A DNA stretch of 13,275 nucleotides from Victivallaceae bacterium. GTDB lineage: Bacteria > Verrucomicrobiota > Lentisphaeria > Victivallales > Victivallaceae. The notes beneath the pieces were generated by a model. It did not search any database. It was given only the letters and a program-made list of their open reading frames with translations, and was not told the origin of the DNA. A program made the translations under genes and the position numbers. Position 1 is the first letter of the stretch. Every line of letters begins with the position of its first letter. The stretch is taken from positions 1 through 13,275 of the forward strand of contig JAQVVK010000041.1 in assembly GCA_028698975.1 (NCBI GenBank), written 5' to 3'. Positions 1 to 7,455 of this stretch are shown here, piece by piece.

Positions 1-180
1 GAGACGCTTTCGCTCAAAACTGAAAATCTGACAAAATCGCTTTTTCAAAATCGACAAAATCCGGATTTTTCCACGCAGAAAACTGCCGGACACATCTCGT
101 TTTTGAAAAATTATGGGATATCTGTGCGTTTTGACGGCTCATGGCCACAAAACAGGGGGGGTACCGAGCCGGATTATTTA

Positions 181-498
181 GTCGATTATGCAAAAGTCGA
201 TTTTTCTATTTAGATGAGGCAACAAGGCCGACGCGTACTTGAGTACGCGAGGCTGAAGTTAACGAAATATAAATAAAAAAGCGACTGTAACCCCATCCTT
301 TTCGTTTTGTTCTTTTCCCGGCAATATGCCGGGAAATATATATGTATTATTCAAAAACCTGCAATTTCAGTATTCAATTTTGTGCGACTTACACCCTCTT
401 TTGAGCGTCTTTGGCGTCAACGGCAAACTCGTGTACTTGAGTACACGTCGCTTTTGTTTCCTAAAAGCCATCTCAAAATAGGGTTTTGCATAATCGAC
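181..498. repeat. Long imperfect inverted repeat, MITE-like
   Basis: The ends 181-195 (GTCGATTATGCAAAA) and 484-498 are perfect 15-bp inverted repeats, each bordered outside by TA (179-180 and 499-500). The two arms, 181-290 and 389-498, can be aligned as reverse complements without any gap. About two thirds of the 110 positions match. Each arm carries an 8-bp hairpin at the mirrored position, 232-249 and 430-447. The middle (291-388) is unrelated and includes another hairpin. Terminal repeats plus a TA duplication are typical of non-autonomous elements moved by Tc1/mariner/IS630-type transposases. No transposase gene is present, so the assignment is inferred. Two head-to-head copies of a dispersed palindromic repeat would look the same. 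Confidence 0.45.
314..336. repeat. 10-bp perfect hairpin
   Basis: TTTCCCGGCA (314-323) and TGCCGGGAAA (327-336) are perfect complements around an ATA loop. It sits in the central spacer of the long inverted repeat. The plus-strand sequence that follows is TA-alternating rather than a clean T run, so a terminator role is possible but weak. Confidence 0.5.
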
Positions 499-562
499 TA
501 TTTATTTTCAGAGATCGCGCGGATAATACCCGGTGGTAAAAATTGATTTGCAAAGTATATTA

Positions 563-652
563 GAAGTTGACTTCAAACTGCGGCACAGTGATGTTTTTTC
601 GCATCTTTTTGTAAATATAACCCATTTCATTCGGCCAAAAAGACGCTATATT
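563..652 (+). promoter_or_regulatory. Possible control region of the glycyl radical operon
   Basis: A 12-base palindrome GAAGTTGACTTC (563-574) overlaps a good -35-like box TTGACT (567-572), but the matching -10 position (590-595, GATGTT) is poor. Nearer the gene, a TATATT box (647-652) lies 30 bases before the start codon without a recognisable -35. Either could be the start site. A palindrome over a -35 box with a weak -10 would fit a regulated promoter. This is inference from motif spacing only. Confidence 0.3.
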
Positions 653-682
653 CTATGAAGCATAAAGAAAGGCGAGGTTGCC

Positions 683-2737
683 ATGAATACTCATGAACTC
701 AGAGAAAAAACCCGGAGCGGTTTCTATAAGCAGTTTCGCCGCAACGATGTTGCGCTTAACGATATCGAGCTGTGTTCCGAGGATTTGCCGGTCAACGCAG
801 CTCACGCCCGGCTGCTTAAAGAGATCCTCGAAGCCGAAACCCCGGTCGTTTTGCCCGGCGAAAAAATCATCTTCTCCCGGACGCTTCCCAAAAAGTTGCC
901 GGTTCTCAAATTAAGCCGGGAATTATCCCAAAAATATCCGCATACCGATATTGTGGAAAATCTTACGCCGGATTGGCAGGTGTTGCTTGCCGACGGGCTT
1001 TCCGGGCGCATCGCCGCCGCGACGCGAAGTCTTAAAGACCATTCCGGCGACCCCGAGGCGGAGGATTATCTATCCGCGACAATAGATGCGTTGCAGTCGG
1101 TCGCCGCCTTTGCCGATCGCTATGCCGCCGCCGCCGCCGAACCCGCCCAGCAACAGTTGCTGGCACGGGTGCCGCTTCATCCGGCAAGAAGTTTTCACGA
1201 GGCGCTGCAGTCGGTGCGCTTCATCTCCTCGGTATTGAGGTTGAGCGGCGGTATGCACTTGGGGTTCGGCCGGTTCGATCAATATATGTGGCCGTACCTT
1301 GAAGCCGATCTTGCGGCCGGCCGGTTGAGCGAAAACGACGCGAAAGAGCTTCTGGCGGAGTTTTTCATCTCGCTCAACCGCGACGCCGACCTTTATAACG
1401 GCGCGCAACTGGGCGACAATGGCCAGTCGCTGATGCTCGGCGGCTGCGACCGCGACGGAAAGTGCGCGATCAACCGACTTACCTATCTTGCCCTCGACGT
1501 TTCCGAGGAGGTCAACATGATCGACCCCAAGATCAACCTCCGCGTCGACGCCAACACGCCGGACGATCTGCTTATACAAGCCTCACGCCTGACCCGGCGC
1601 GGCCTCGGATTCCCGCAATACTGCAACGACGATGTGGTGATACCGGCGTTGACCGGGTTCGGGTACCCGGTCGCCGACGCCCGCGACTACGCGGTCGCCG
1701 CCTGCTGGGAATTTGTCGTGCCGGACGGGCGGGATACGCCCAACCGGTTCGCCGTCAACTTCCCGCTCGCCGCGGATCGAGCCATCCGGGACGGACTTCG
1801 CAGCGGCGACAGCTTTGCGGAGATACTCGACCGCCTGCCGGGGACAATACGCGAACAGACCGCCGCGTTTCGCAATATGTGTGCAAAGCCGCTGTTCGCA
1901 TTTCCCAATGTTCTGTTTTCCGCCTTTTGCGAACATGCCATCGCACGCGGCCGCGACCTGAACCGCGGCGGCGGCTCCCACTACCACTACGGGTGTCACG
2001 GCTGCGGTTCATCGAGCGCGGCCGATGCGCTTGCGGCGGTGCGCGAGCTGGTGTTCGAACAAAAATCCGTGTCGCCGGAGCGGCTGCTTGCCGCGCTCGA
2101 AACCGATTTCGCCAACGATATGGAATTGCGCGCCATGATTAAAGCCGTGCCGCACAAGGTCGGCAACAACGATGACGCCGCCGATGCGCTTATGGTGCAA
2201 ATTTTTGACGAATTCGCCTCCGCGCTCGCCGAAATCCCCGACAACGGGCGCGGCGGCCGCATCCGTCCGGGCACCGGGTCGGCTCAATTCTATGTGTGGC
2301 TGACCCAAAAAGGCTACTACATGCAGCTCGGAACGACGGCCGACGGCCGACGCATCGGGGATTATATAAGTTCAAGTCTGTCGCCTGCGCCGGGCGTACA
2401 CGCCCGCGGGATCATAAGTGAGCTTGAGACTTACGGCAAACTCAATTACCGGCAACTCTGCAACGGCGGCCCGATCACAATGGAGCTGGCCGACGCCTAT
2501 TTCCGCAACGACGACGCGTTGGAAAAGACCGCAAAGATCATCCGCGCTTTCGTCAAAACCCATTGCCAGCAGCTGCAGCTCAACACGTTGAACCCCGACA
2601 AACTGCGCGACGCCCAGCTTCACCCCGAAAATTACCGCGACCTCATTGTGCGGGTCTGGGGCTGGAGCGGTTACTTCGTCGAACTCACCCGCGAATATCA
2701 GGATCAGATCATCGGGCGACAGGCGTTCGGAGCATAA
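683..2737 (+). CDS. Short divergent glycyl radical enzyme (PFL-like)
   Basis: This 684-residue protein belongs to the pyruvate formate-lyase/glycyl radical superfamily, which uses a backbone glycyl radical to make a thiyl radical on the substrate-binding cysteine. The C-terminal radical loop reads RVWGWSGYF with Gly660 as the radical site, followed by QDQIIGRQAF near the end as in the family. The thiyl residue is Cys341 in AACWEF. Glu343, two residues on, matches the general base of the choline lyase/glycerol dehydratase type rather than the Cys-Cys pair of true PFL. The protein is shorter than usual (about 760-850 residues). Oddities are Trp661 where Tyr is usual and a His/Cys-rich stretch at 433-441 (HYHYGCHGC). 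An AAAGGCGAGG ribosome site precedes the ATG. The activase follows after one base. The substrate is unknown; a radical dehydratase or C-X lyase is the best guess. Confidence 0.85.
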   Translation: MNTHELREKTRSGFYKQFRRNDVALNDIELCSEDLPVNAAHARLLKEILEAETPVVLPGEKIIFSRTLPKKLPVLKLSRELSQKYPHTDIVENLTPDWQVLLADGLSGRIAAATRSLKDHSGDPEAEDYLSATIDALQSVAAFADRYAAAAAEPAQQQLLARVPLHPARSFHEALQSVRFISSVLRLSGGMHLGFGRFDQYMWPYLEADLAAGRLSENDAKELLAEFFISLNRDADLYNGAQLGDNGQSLMLGGCDRDGKCAINRLTYLALDVSEEVNMIDPKINLRVDANTPDDLLIQASRLTRRGLGFPQYCNDDVVIPALTGFGYPVADARDYAVAACWEFVVPDGRDTPNRFAVNFPLAADRAIRDGLRSGDSFAEILDRLPGTIREQTAAFRNMCAKPLFAFPNVLFSAFCEHAIARGRDLNRGGGSHYHYGCHGCGSSSAADALAAVRELVFEQKSVSPERLLAALETDFANDMELRAMIKAVPHKVGNNDDAADALMVQIFDEFASALAEIPDNGRGGRIRPGTGSAQFYVWLTQKGYYMQLGTTADGRRIGDYISSSLSPAPGVHARGIISELETYGKLNYRQLCNGGPITMELADAYFRNDDALEKTAKIIRAFVKTHCQQLQLNTLNPDKLRDAQLHPENYRDLIVRVWGWSGYFVELTREYQDQIIGRQAFGA

Positions 2738-2738
2738 A

Positions 2739-3491
2739 ATGAACGGTATTGTCTTCGACATCGGTGAATGCAGCATCCACGACGGCCCGGGGCTGCGGAT
2801 AACCGTGTTTCTCAAGGGATGCCCGTTGCGCTGCCGCTGGTGTCACAGCCCGGAAGGACAGCTCCCGGAGCCGGAAACGCTGCATTTCAAGGGCGGCGAA
2901 CGACTGGCCGGAGAAAGTTGGAGCGCAGACAAGCTCGCCGGGTATCTGCGCGATAAATCCGACCTGCTCGACGGCGTGACATTTTCCGGCGGAGAGCCGC
3001 TGTTTCAGGCGGATTTTCTTGATGAAGTGCTGCGCGAGCTGGGCGGCAAACTGCATGTGATCGTTGACACATCCGGGGTCGGCGACGGCAACGCCCTGTT
3101 GAAACTCGCGCCGAGGGTATCCTACTTTCACTGGGGTTTGAAACTGCTTGACGAAGCCGCCGCGCAATACTGGGTTGGCTCCAGCCCATCTCCGATGCTG
3201 GCCAATCTGCGGCGGCTCGACCGGGAATCGACCACACCGTACCGGTTTCGCATACCATTGATACCCGGCGTGACCGACACGGCGGCCAACCTTGACGCGC
3301 TGGCCGGCCTGACATGCGAGCTGCACCATCTGGCCGCGGTGGAGTTTCTGCCCTACAACCCGGCCGCCGGCGGCAAATATGCGGCGTGCGGGCGGGGCTT
3401 TGCGCCCGGGTTCGACGAAACACGGCCGTCGTCGTTGGACATCGAGGCGTTTCAGAAAAAAATCGCGGTGCCGGCGATCAAGCTGAATTGA
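2739..3491 (+). CDS. Glycyl radical enzyme activase (radical SAM)
   Basis: A 250-residue radical SAM protein that would abstract hydrogen from the glycine of the enzyme encoded just upstream. The cluster motif is Cys28-x3-Cys32-x2-Cys35 within KGCPLRCRWCHSPEG, and the SAM-binding GGEP is at 84-87. The N-terminal HDGPGLR and the later RIPLIPGVTDT are family signatures. The extra ferredoxin-like cysteine clusters of most non-PFL activases are absent, so it resembles the compact PFL-activase type. The aspartate of the usual D-x-K segment is glycine here (Gly133-Leu-Lys135). A GGAG ribosome site (2729-2732) lies inside the end of the preceding gene, six bases before this ATG, which supports this start over in-frame upstream codons and implies translational coupling. 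Confidence 0.88.
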   Translation: MNGIVFDIGECSIHDGPGLRITVFLKGCPLRCRWCHSPEGQLPEPETLHFKGGERLAGESWSADKLAGYLRDKSDLLDGVTFSGGEPLFQADFLDEVLRELGGKLHVIVDTSGVGDGNALLKLAPRVSYFHWGLKLLDEAAAQYWVGSSPSPMLANLRRLDRESTTPYRFRIPLIPGVTDTAANLDALAGLTCELHHLAAVEFLPYNPAAGGKYAACGRGFAPGFDETRPSSLDIEAFQKKIAVPAIKLN

Positions 3492-3511
3492 TGCCCTTTG
3501 GAGTGAATCAG

Positions 3512-3534
3512 CCCCCCCGGGGGGACGGGGGGGG
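3512..3534. repeat. C7-G6-AC-G8 homopolymer tract
   Basis: Seven C (3512-3518) run straight into six G (3519-3524), then AC, then eight G (3527-3534). The C run can pair with either G run, giving a very stable hairpin. It lies 20 bases after the activase stop and before the cstA promoter. No T run follows, so it is not a standard intrinsic terminator, though it could pause polymerase. Tracts like this are prone to length change by slippage. Confidence 0.7.
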
Positions 3535-3560
3535 AACGATGCAAAAAATAACTGTTGATA

Positions 3561-3589
3561 TTGCATTATTGAACTATCCGGTGTATATT
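3561..3589 (+). promoter_or_regulatory. Likely cstA promoter
   Basis: A TATATT -10 box (3584-3589) has a weak TTGCAT -35 (3561-3566) at 17 bases. The stretch between the G tract and cstA is strongly AT-rich, unlike the genes, which fits a promoter. The start codon is about 50 bases downstream, behind AAAGG (3625-3629). Confidence 0.4.
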
Positions 3590-3640
3590 TTTTAAATTAT
3601 TCATTGTTACAAATTTATTTATTGAAAGGCGGATCGGCAA

Positions 3641-5203
3641 ATGTTGATGTTTTTAATCGGCATGGCGATCTTGATCGTCGGTTATTTCACCTACGGCAAA
3701 TTAGTGGAGAAGATCCTCGCTCCGGATGATCGCCAGACTCCGGCGATCGGTAAATACGACGGCGTCGATTATCTGGTGCTGCCGCACTGGAAAAACATGT
3801 TGATCCAACTCCTGAACATTGCCGGCATCGGGCCGGTGATCGGCGTCATCATGGGTATCAAATTCGGCATGATCGCCATGATAATCATACCGATCGGCAA
3901 CATCATCGGCGGGTCGGTGCACGATTTCGTCGGCGGCATGATGAGCTTGCGCAACAACGGGGCGAACCTGCCGCGCATCATCGAAAAGACCACCGGCCGC
4001 ACCTATTACGCGATCTTCTCGCTCTTTATGACGCTCTTGCTGCTGCTGGTTGTGGCCGTATTCATCAACGTACCGGCCAATCTGGTAATGGGTCTGGCCG
4101 GCGACAGCATGAAAGCCGCTTCCGACGGCGCAATGTCGGCTCCGGGCTGGATATTCTGGGCGGCGGTCGGCGTCATCTTCTTTTATTACATTATTGCGAC
4201 GTTGTTCCCGGTGGATAAGATCATCGGCAACTGCTACCCGGTATTCAGCGCGATTTTGCTGATCGGTTCGCTAGCCATCATGGGTATGCTGATGTGGGAA
4301 ACCATCAAAAATCCCGCGCTGATGCAGGAATCCGAAGCGTTTCGCCGCGGCATGCTCACCTCGGCCAAGGGCTGGCCGATCACACCGATGCTCTTTGTGA
4401 CCATCGCCTGCGGCATACTCTCCGGATTTCACGCCACCCAGTCGCCGATCGTCGCCCGCACCATGCGCAGCGAACGGCAGGCGCGTTCGACTTTCTACGG
4501 CATGATGGTCATCGAGGGCATCATCGCCATGATCTGGGCCGCCGCCGGACTGGCCATCTACAACCTCTTCCCGACCCTGATGGCCGGCAACCCGACCGTT
4601 GCGCTGGGCCGTATCACCACTCATTTTCTCGGCAGTTGGGGCGGAGCGATCACGGTCATAAGCGTGATAATTTTGGCGGTAACCTCCGGTGACACCGCCA
4701 TGCGCAGTCTGCGGCTCAGTCTGGCCGAAATGTTTGACATCGGTCAAAGCAAACTCGTGCCCCGGGTTCTGCTCTGCATTCCCCTGATCGTGATCGTGGC
4801 GCTGCTGCTCTGGTGGAGCAATCAAAACGCGGCCACCTTCAACAAGCTGTGGAACTATTTCTCGTGGGGCAATCAGGTTCTGGCCGCGTCGACACTCATG
4901 GCCGGCACCATCTGGCTTGTCGCGCAAAAGAAGTTCGGCCTTATCACGCTGGTGCCGGGCATGTTCATAACGTTTGTGGTATTCACATACATCCTGTGGC
5001 TGCCGGCGCAGCACAACTTCCACGTCGCCGCGATCTGCAGTGCCTGCAAAACCCCGATCGACGTAGTGGTCGACCCCGGATTTTCGCTCAACACGGCTTA
5101 CCTGATCTCCGGAGCCATAACTCTGCTGCTGGGATTGCTTGCCGTATGGCGCGGTCGCCATCTGCGCGGTAAATTCGGCCCCGACGGCGTCTGGCACGAT
5201 TGA
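3641..5203 (+). CDS. cstA: CstA-family transporter (carbon starvation protein)
   Basis: A 520-residue polytopic inner-membrane protein with roughly a dozen hydrophobic segments. It carries the CstA-family blocks: HWKNMLIQLLNIAGIGPVIG in the N-terminal third, then GGSVHDFVGGMMSLRNNG, and FHATQSPIVARTM in the middle. Characterised CstA and BtsT import peptides or pyruvate, driven by an ion gradient. E. coli CstA has about 700 residues; this is the short form common in many bacteria, lacking much of the C-terminal extension. It has its own likely promoter but lies directly behind the glycyl radical operon on the same strand, so a supply role for that enzyme is conceivable. Family membership is secure; the substrate is not. 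Confidence 0.9.
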   Translation: MLMFLIGMAILIVGYFTYGKLVEKILAPDDRQTPAIGKYDGVDYLVLPHWKNMLIQLLNIAGIGPVIGVIMGIKFGMIAMIIIPIGNIIGGSVHDFVGGMMSLRNNGANLPRIIEKTTGRTYYAIFSLFMTLLLLLVVAVFINVPANLVMGLAGDSMKAASDGAMSAPGWIFWAAVGVIFFYYIIATLFPVDKIIGNCYPVFSAILLIGSLAIMGMLMWETIKNPALMQESEAFRRGMLTSAKGWPITPMLFVTIACGILSGFHATQSPIVARTMRSERQARSTFYGMMVIEGIIAMIWAAAGLAIYNLFPTLMAGNPTVALGRITTHFLGSWGGAITVISVIILAVTSGDTAMRSLRLSLAEMFDIGQSKLVPRVLLCIPLIVIVALLLWWSNQNAATFNKLWNYFSWGNQVLAASTLMAGTIWLVAQKKFGLITLVPGMFITFVVFTYILWLPAQHNFHVAAICSACKTPIDVVVDPGFSLNTAYLISGAITLLLGLLAVWRGRHLRGKFGPDGVWHD

Positions 5204-5205
5204 TT

Positions 5206-5240
5206 GAAAGAAAAATTCGCCGTCTGTGTCGTGACGGCGA
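5206..5240 (-). terminator. Intrinsic terminator of the fabB-lipA operon
   Basis: TCGCCGTC (5217-5224) and GACGGCGA (5233-5240) form a perfect 8-bp stem with an 8-base loop. Read on the minus strand, the stem is followed by ATTTTTCTTTC (5216-5206), a U-rich tail, 12 bases past the lipA stop. It may also slow plus-strand transcripts leaving cstA, but that side lacks a T tail. Confidence 0.75.
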
Positions 5241-5252
5241 TCAAAAACCAAG

Positions 5253-6122
5253 TTACCGCCCGATCAATTCTCCGGCGCGGTAGGAGCTGCGCACCAGCGG
5301 AGCCGAGGCCACACCGGTAAATCCCAGAGAACGGGCGAATTCGCCGTAAGCTGCGAATTCATCGGGGTGGACATAACGGGCCAGCGGCCAATGCTCCGCC
5401 GACGGCTGAAGATACTGGCCGATCGTGACGATAGAAACCCCGCTCGAACGCATATCGCGCAAAGTCTGCCGTATCTCGTCGTCGGTTTCGCCCAAACCAA
5501 GCATAATGCCGGATTTGACCGGTACTCCAAAGCCGGAATCGGCGGCGCGTTTCAGCACGTCGAGCGACTTGCGGTAAGTGGCGCGGGTACGGATCGACGA
5601 CGAAAGCCGTTCGACGGTTTCCACGTTGTGATTGAACACGGTCGGCTTGGCCGCCAGCACCAGACGCAAAGCCGCGTCGTCGCCGTTGAAATCGGGGGTC
5701 AACACCTCGACTCCGGCTTCCGGCAGCCGCCGATGCAGCTCCCGGATCGTTTCGGCAAACAAGGCCGCTCCGCCGTCGGCGAGATCGTCGCGGGTGACGC
5801 TGGTAATAACCACATACTTGAGTTTGAGCCGCACCGCGGCCTCGGCCAGTCTTTGCGGCTCGTCCATTTCGGGCGGAGCCGGGTGCGGATCATAGGCGAT
5901 CGCGCAGAATTTGCAGTTGCGGGTACAGCTGCGGCCGAGGATGAGAAACGTCGCGGTGCCGCTGCAAAAACATTCACCCAGATTGGGACACAACGCCCCC
6001 GAACACACGGTGTTCAACCGGAGGTCGCTTAACGTTTCGCGCACAAATTCACGGCTGCCGCCTCCCACCCGTACTCTGATCCAGTCGGGCAGGCGCGGCT
6101 TGTTGTTTACCGGCTCGGCCAC
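5253..6122 (-). CDS. lipA: Lipoyl synthase
   Basis: LipA inserts two sulfur atoms into the octanoyl chain carried on lipoyl domains of 2-oxoacid dehydrogenases or glycine cleavage H protein. All hallmarks are visible in 289 residues: the auxiliary-cluster cysteines Cys40, Cys45 and Cys51 (CSGALCPNLGEC), the radical SAM cysteines Cys66, Cys70 and Cys73 (CTRNCKFC), and the C-terminal RSSY motif (278-281) whose serine ligates the auxiliary cluster. Length is normal to slightly short. The start is a GTG, 4 bases after the stop of the upstream ketoacyl synthase gene, with no in-frame ATG close by; the ribosome site is weak, suggesting coupling. No lipB or lplA gene is in the window. Confidence 0.96.
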   Translation of the reverse strand: MAEPVNNKPRLPDWIRVRVGGGSREFVRETLSDLRLNTVCSGALCPNLGECFCSGTATFLILGRSCTRNCKFCAIAYDPHPAPPEMDEPQRLAEAAVRLKLKYVVITSVTRDDLADGGAALFAETIRELHRRLPEAGVEVLTPDFNGDDAALRLVLAAKPTVFNHNVETVERLSSSIRTRATYRKSLDVLKRAADSGFGVPVKSGIMLGLGETDDEIRQTLRDMRSSGVSIVTIGQYLQPSAEHWPLARYVHPDEFAAYGEFARSLGFTGVASAPLVRSSYRAGELIGR

Positions 6123-6126
6123 GGGG

Positions 6127-7359
6127 TCAGTTTCCGCAGTCGGAGATCACCACCGCGGCGTTGGAGCCGCCGAAGGCGAAACTGTTGGAGAGGGCATGGC
6201 GGAAATTCACCCCTTCGCGGAACTCGCGCACCAGATCGGCCCAGCCGAATTCCGGATCGGGGTCGTCAAGATTGATCGACCTTGAGATGAACTTCTTTTC
6301 CAGCATAAGCGAAGTAAATATGATCTCGGCCGCCCCGGTCGCGCCGACCATGTGGCCGGTCTGCGACTTGGTGCTGTTGATGGCAGCTCCGCTGCCGAGC
6401 ACCCGCCGGATGGCGTCCATTTCAACCGGGTCGCCCACCGGGGTGCCGGTGCCATGCGTGTTGACATAACCGATGTCGCCCGGCTTCAAACCGGCGTCGG
6501 CTATGGCTTCAGCCATGACCGAGGCCGAAGCCGCCGCGTCCGGCACGACCATATCGCGGGCGTTGCTGTTGGAGGCGGCTCCCGAAACCATGCTGATCGG
6601 GCGGACGCCGCGCTCCTTGACGCTTCGCTCCGACTCCAGCAAAACATAGGCCGCGCCGCCGGCCAATACGAAACCGTCGCGACCGCGGTCAAACGGGCGG
6701 CTGGCCAGCTCCGGGGTGTTGTTGTACCGTTTGGAAAGAGCGCGGCAGGCGCAGAACCCGAGAGCTTCGAGCCAGTCGAGCTGCTCGGCTCCGCCGGCCA
6801 GCACCATATCGTACATGCCGGAGCGGATCAGCCGCGAACCGAGCATGATCGAAATCGCACTGCTGGCGCATGCGGCCGAAATATCGTATGATTCACCGGT
6901 GATGCCGAAAATAAGTGAAATATTGGAGATCGCCGACGACGGCATGATGCGCGGCACCACATAGGGGCAGACGTTGCGCAGACGGTTGTTGCTCTCAATA
7001 TAGCGGGTCGCCTCGTCATAGACTTCGCGATAGTTTCCTCCGGCCACGCCGCCCAAAATGGCGATACGGCGGCGGCGGACTTCATCAAGCGGCAGACCGG
7101 CTTCGGCAAACGCCTCGGCCGCCGCGATCACCGACATTACGCCGACCGGCGGGCAGAAACGGCGGGTCTTGCGATCGATCAAAGGGGTGTCGGGCTGCTC
7201 GTTGACCAAGCCGCCGACCTGACACTCAAGCTGGTGATCGACAAATTCCTGAATACGCACCACACCGCTTTTGCCCGACCGCAACGCCGCTTCATTGGCG
7301 GCCAGACCGGAACCCAGCGGAGAAATAATTCCGCGACCGGTTATAAAGACCTTTTCCAT
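6127..7359 (-). CDS. fabB: 3-oxoacyl-ACP synthase, FabB-like
   Basis: A 410-residue condensing enzyme that extends acyl-ACP with malonyl-ACP in type II fatty acid synthesis. The Cys-His-His set is complete: Cys164 (SAACASS), His302 (NTHGTGTPVGD) and His336 (TGHMVGATG), with Lys331 just before. Blocks such as RALSKRYNNTPELASRPFD and DGFVLAGGAAYVLLE, and the C-terminal LSNSFAFGGSN, follow E. coli FabB (KAS I) more closely than FabF. A specialised KAS in secondary lipid synthesis is the main alternative, since no ACP or other fab genes adjoin. A strong GGAGG site precedes the ATG. Four bases separate it from lipA. Confidence 0.88.
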   Translation of the reverse strand: MEKVFITGRGIISPLGSGLAANEAALRSGKSGVVRIQEFVDHQLECQVGGLVNEQPDTPLIDRKTRRFCPPVGVMSVIAAAEAFAEAGLPLDEVRRRRIAILGGVAGGNYREVYDEATRYIESNNRLRNVCPYVVPRIMPSSAISNISLIFGITGESYDISAACASSAISIMLGSRLIRSGMYDMVLAGGAEQLDWLEALGFCACRALSKRYNNTPELASRPFDRGRDGFVLAGGAAYVLLESERSVKERGVRPISMVSGAASNSNARDMVVPDAAASASVMAEAIADAGLKPGDIGYVNTHGTGTPVGDPVEMDAIRRVLGSGAAINSTKSQTGHMVGATGAAEIIFTSLMLEKKFISRSINLDDPDPEFGWADLVREFREGVNFRHALSNSFAFGGSNAAVVISDCGN

Positions 7360-7387
7360 CGCGCCTCCCTGTTTGTATATCGGGAAT

Positions 7388-7415
7388 AATATAACGTCGA
7401 GTGAAGTTTTTTCCA
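7388..7415 (-). promoter_or_regulatory. Weak internal promoter before fabB
   Basis: In the 96-base gap after the secreted-protein gene, the minus strand shows a TATATT -10 (7393-7388) and a TGGAAA -35-like box (7415-7410) 16 bases upstream. It would allow fabB-lipA to be expressed apart from the upstream gene. No terminator is obvious in the gap, so read-through is also possible. Confidence 0.3.
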
Positions 7416-7455
7416 GCGCGCAACCGCAAAATCAGCGATATTTATTGACGTATCG

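Larger units (their letters stand above)
1..682. other. Gene-free left flank
   Basis: No convincing gene is seen in these 682 bases. The stretch is richer in A and T than the genes to its right. It holds a tract of seven G (155-161), a long imperfect inverted repeat (181-498), a 10-bp hairpin (314-336) and a possible control region just before the glycyl radical enzyme gene. A 79-codon open frame at 307-546 lies mostly inside the inverted repeat and does not look coding. Confidence 0.6.

Noticed and set aside
1..213. Open plus-strand frame running in from the left edge and ending at a TAG (70 codons), a possible gene 3' end
   Set aside because: Its last part runs into the terminal repeat of the inverted-repeat element, it crosses a 7-G tract, contains short direct repeats, and matches no family I recognise.
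307..546. 79-codon open frame upstream of the glycyl radical enzyme
   Set aside because: It lies across the right arm of the inverted repeat and has no ribosome site or recognisable motif.
1462..2142. Long alternative-frame open readings inside the glycyl radical enzyme and other genes
   Set aside because: GC-rich genes give long shadow frames; these encode Arg/Pro-rich text without domains and overlap well-supported proteins.
3539..3595. 18-codon ORF behind the G tract before cstA
   Set aside because: The G run mimics a ribosome site and the codons overlap the promoter-like boxes; nothing else supports translation.
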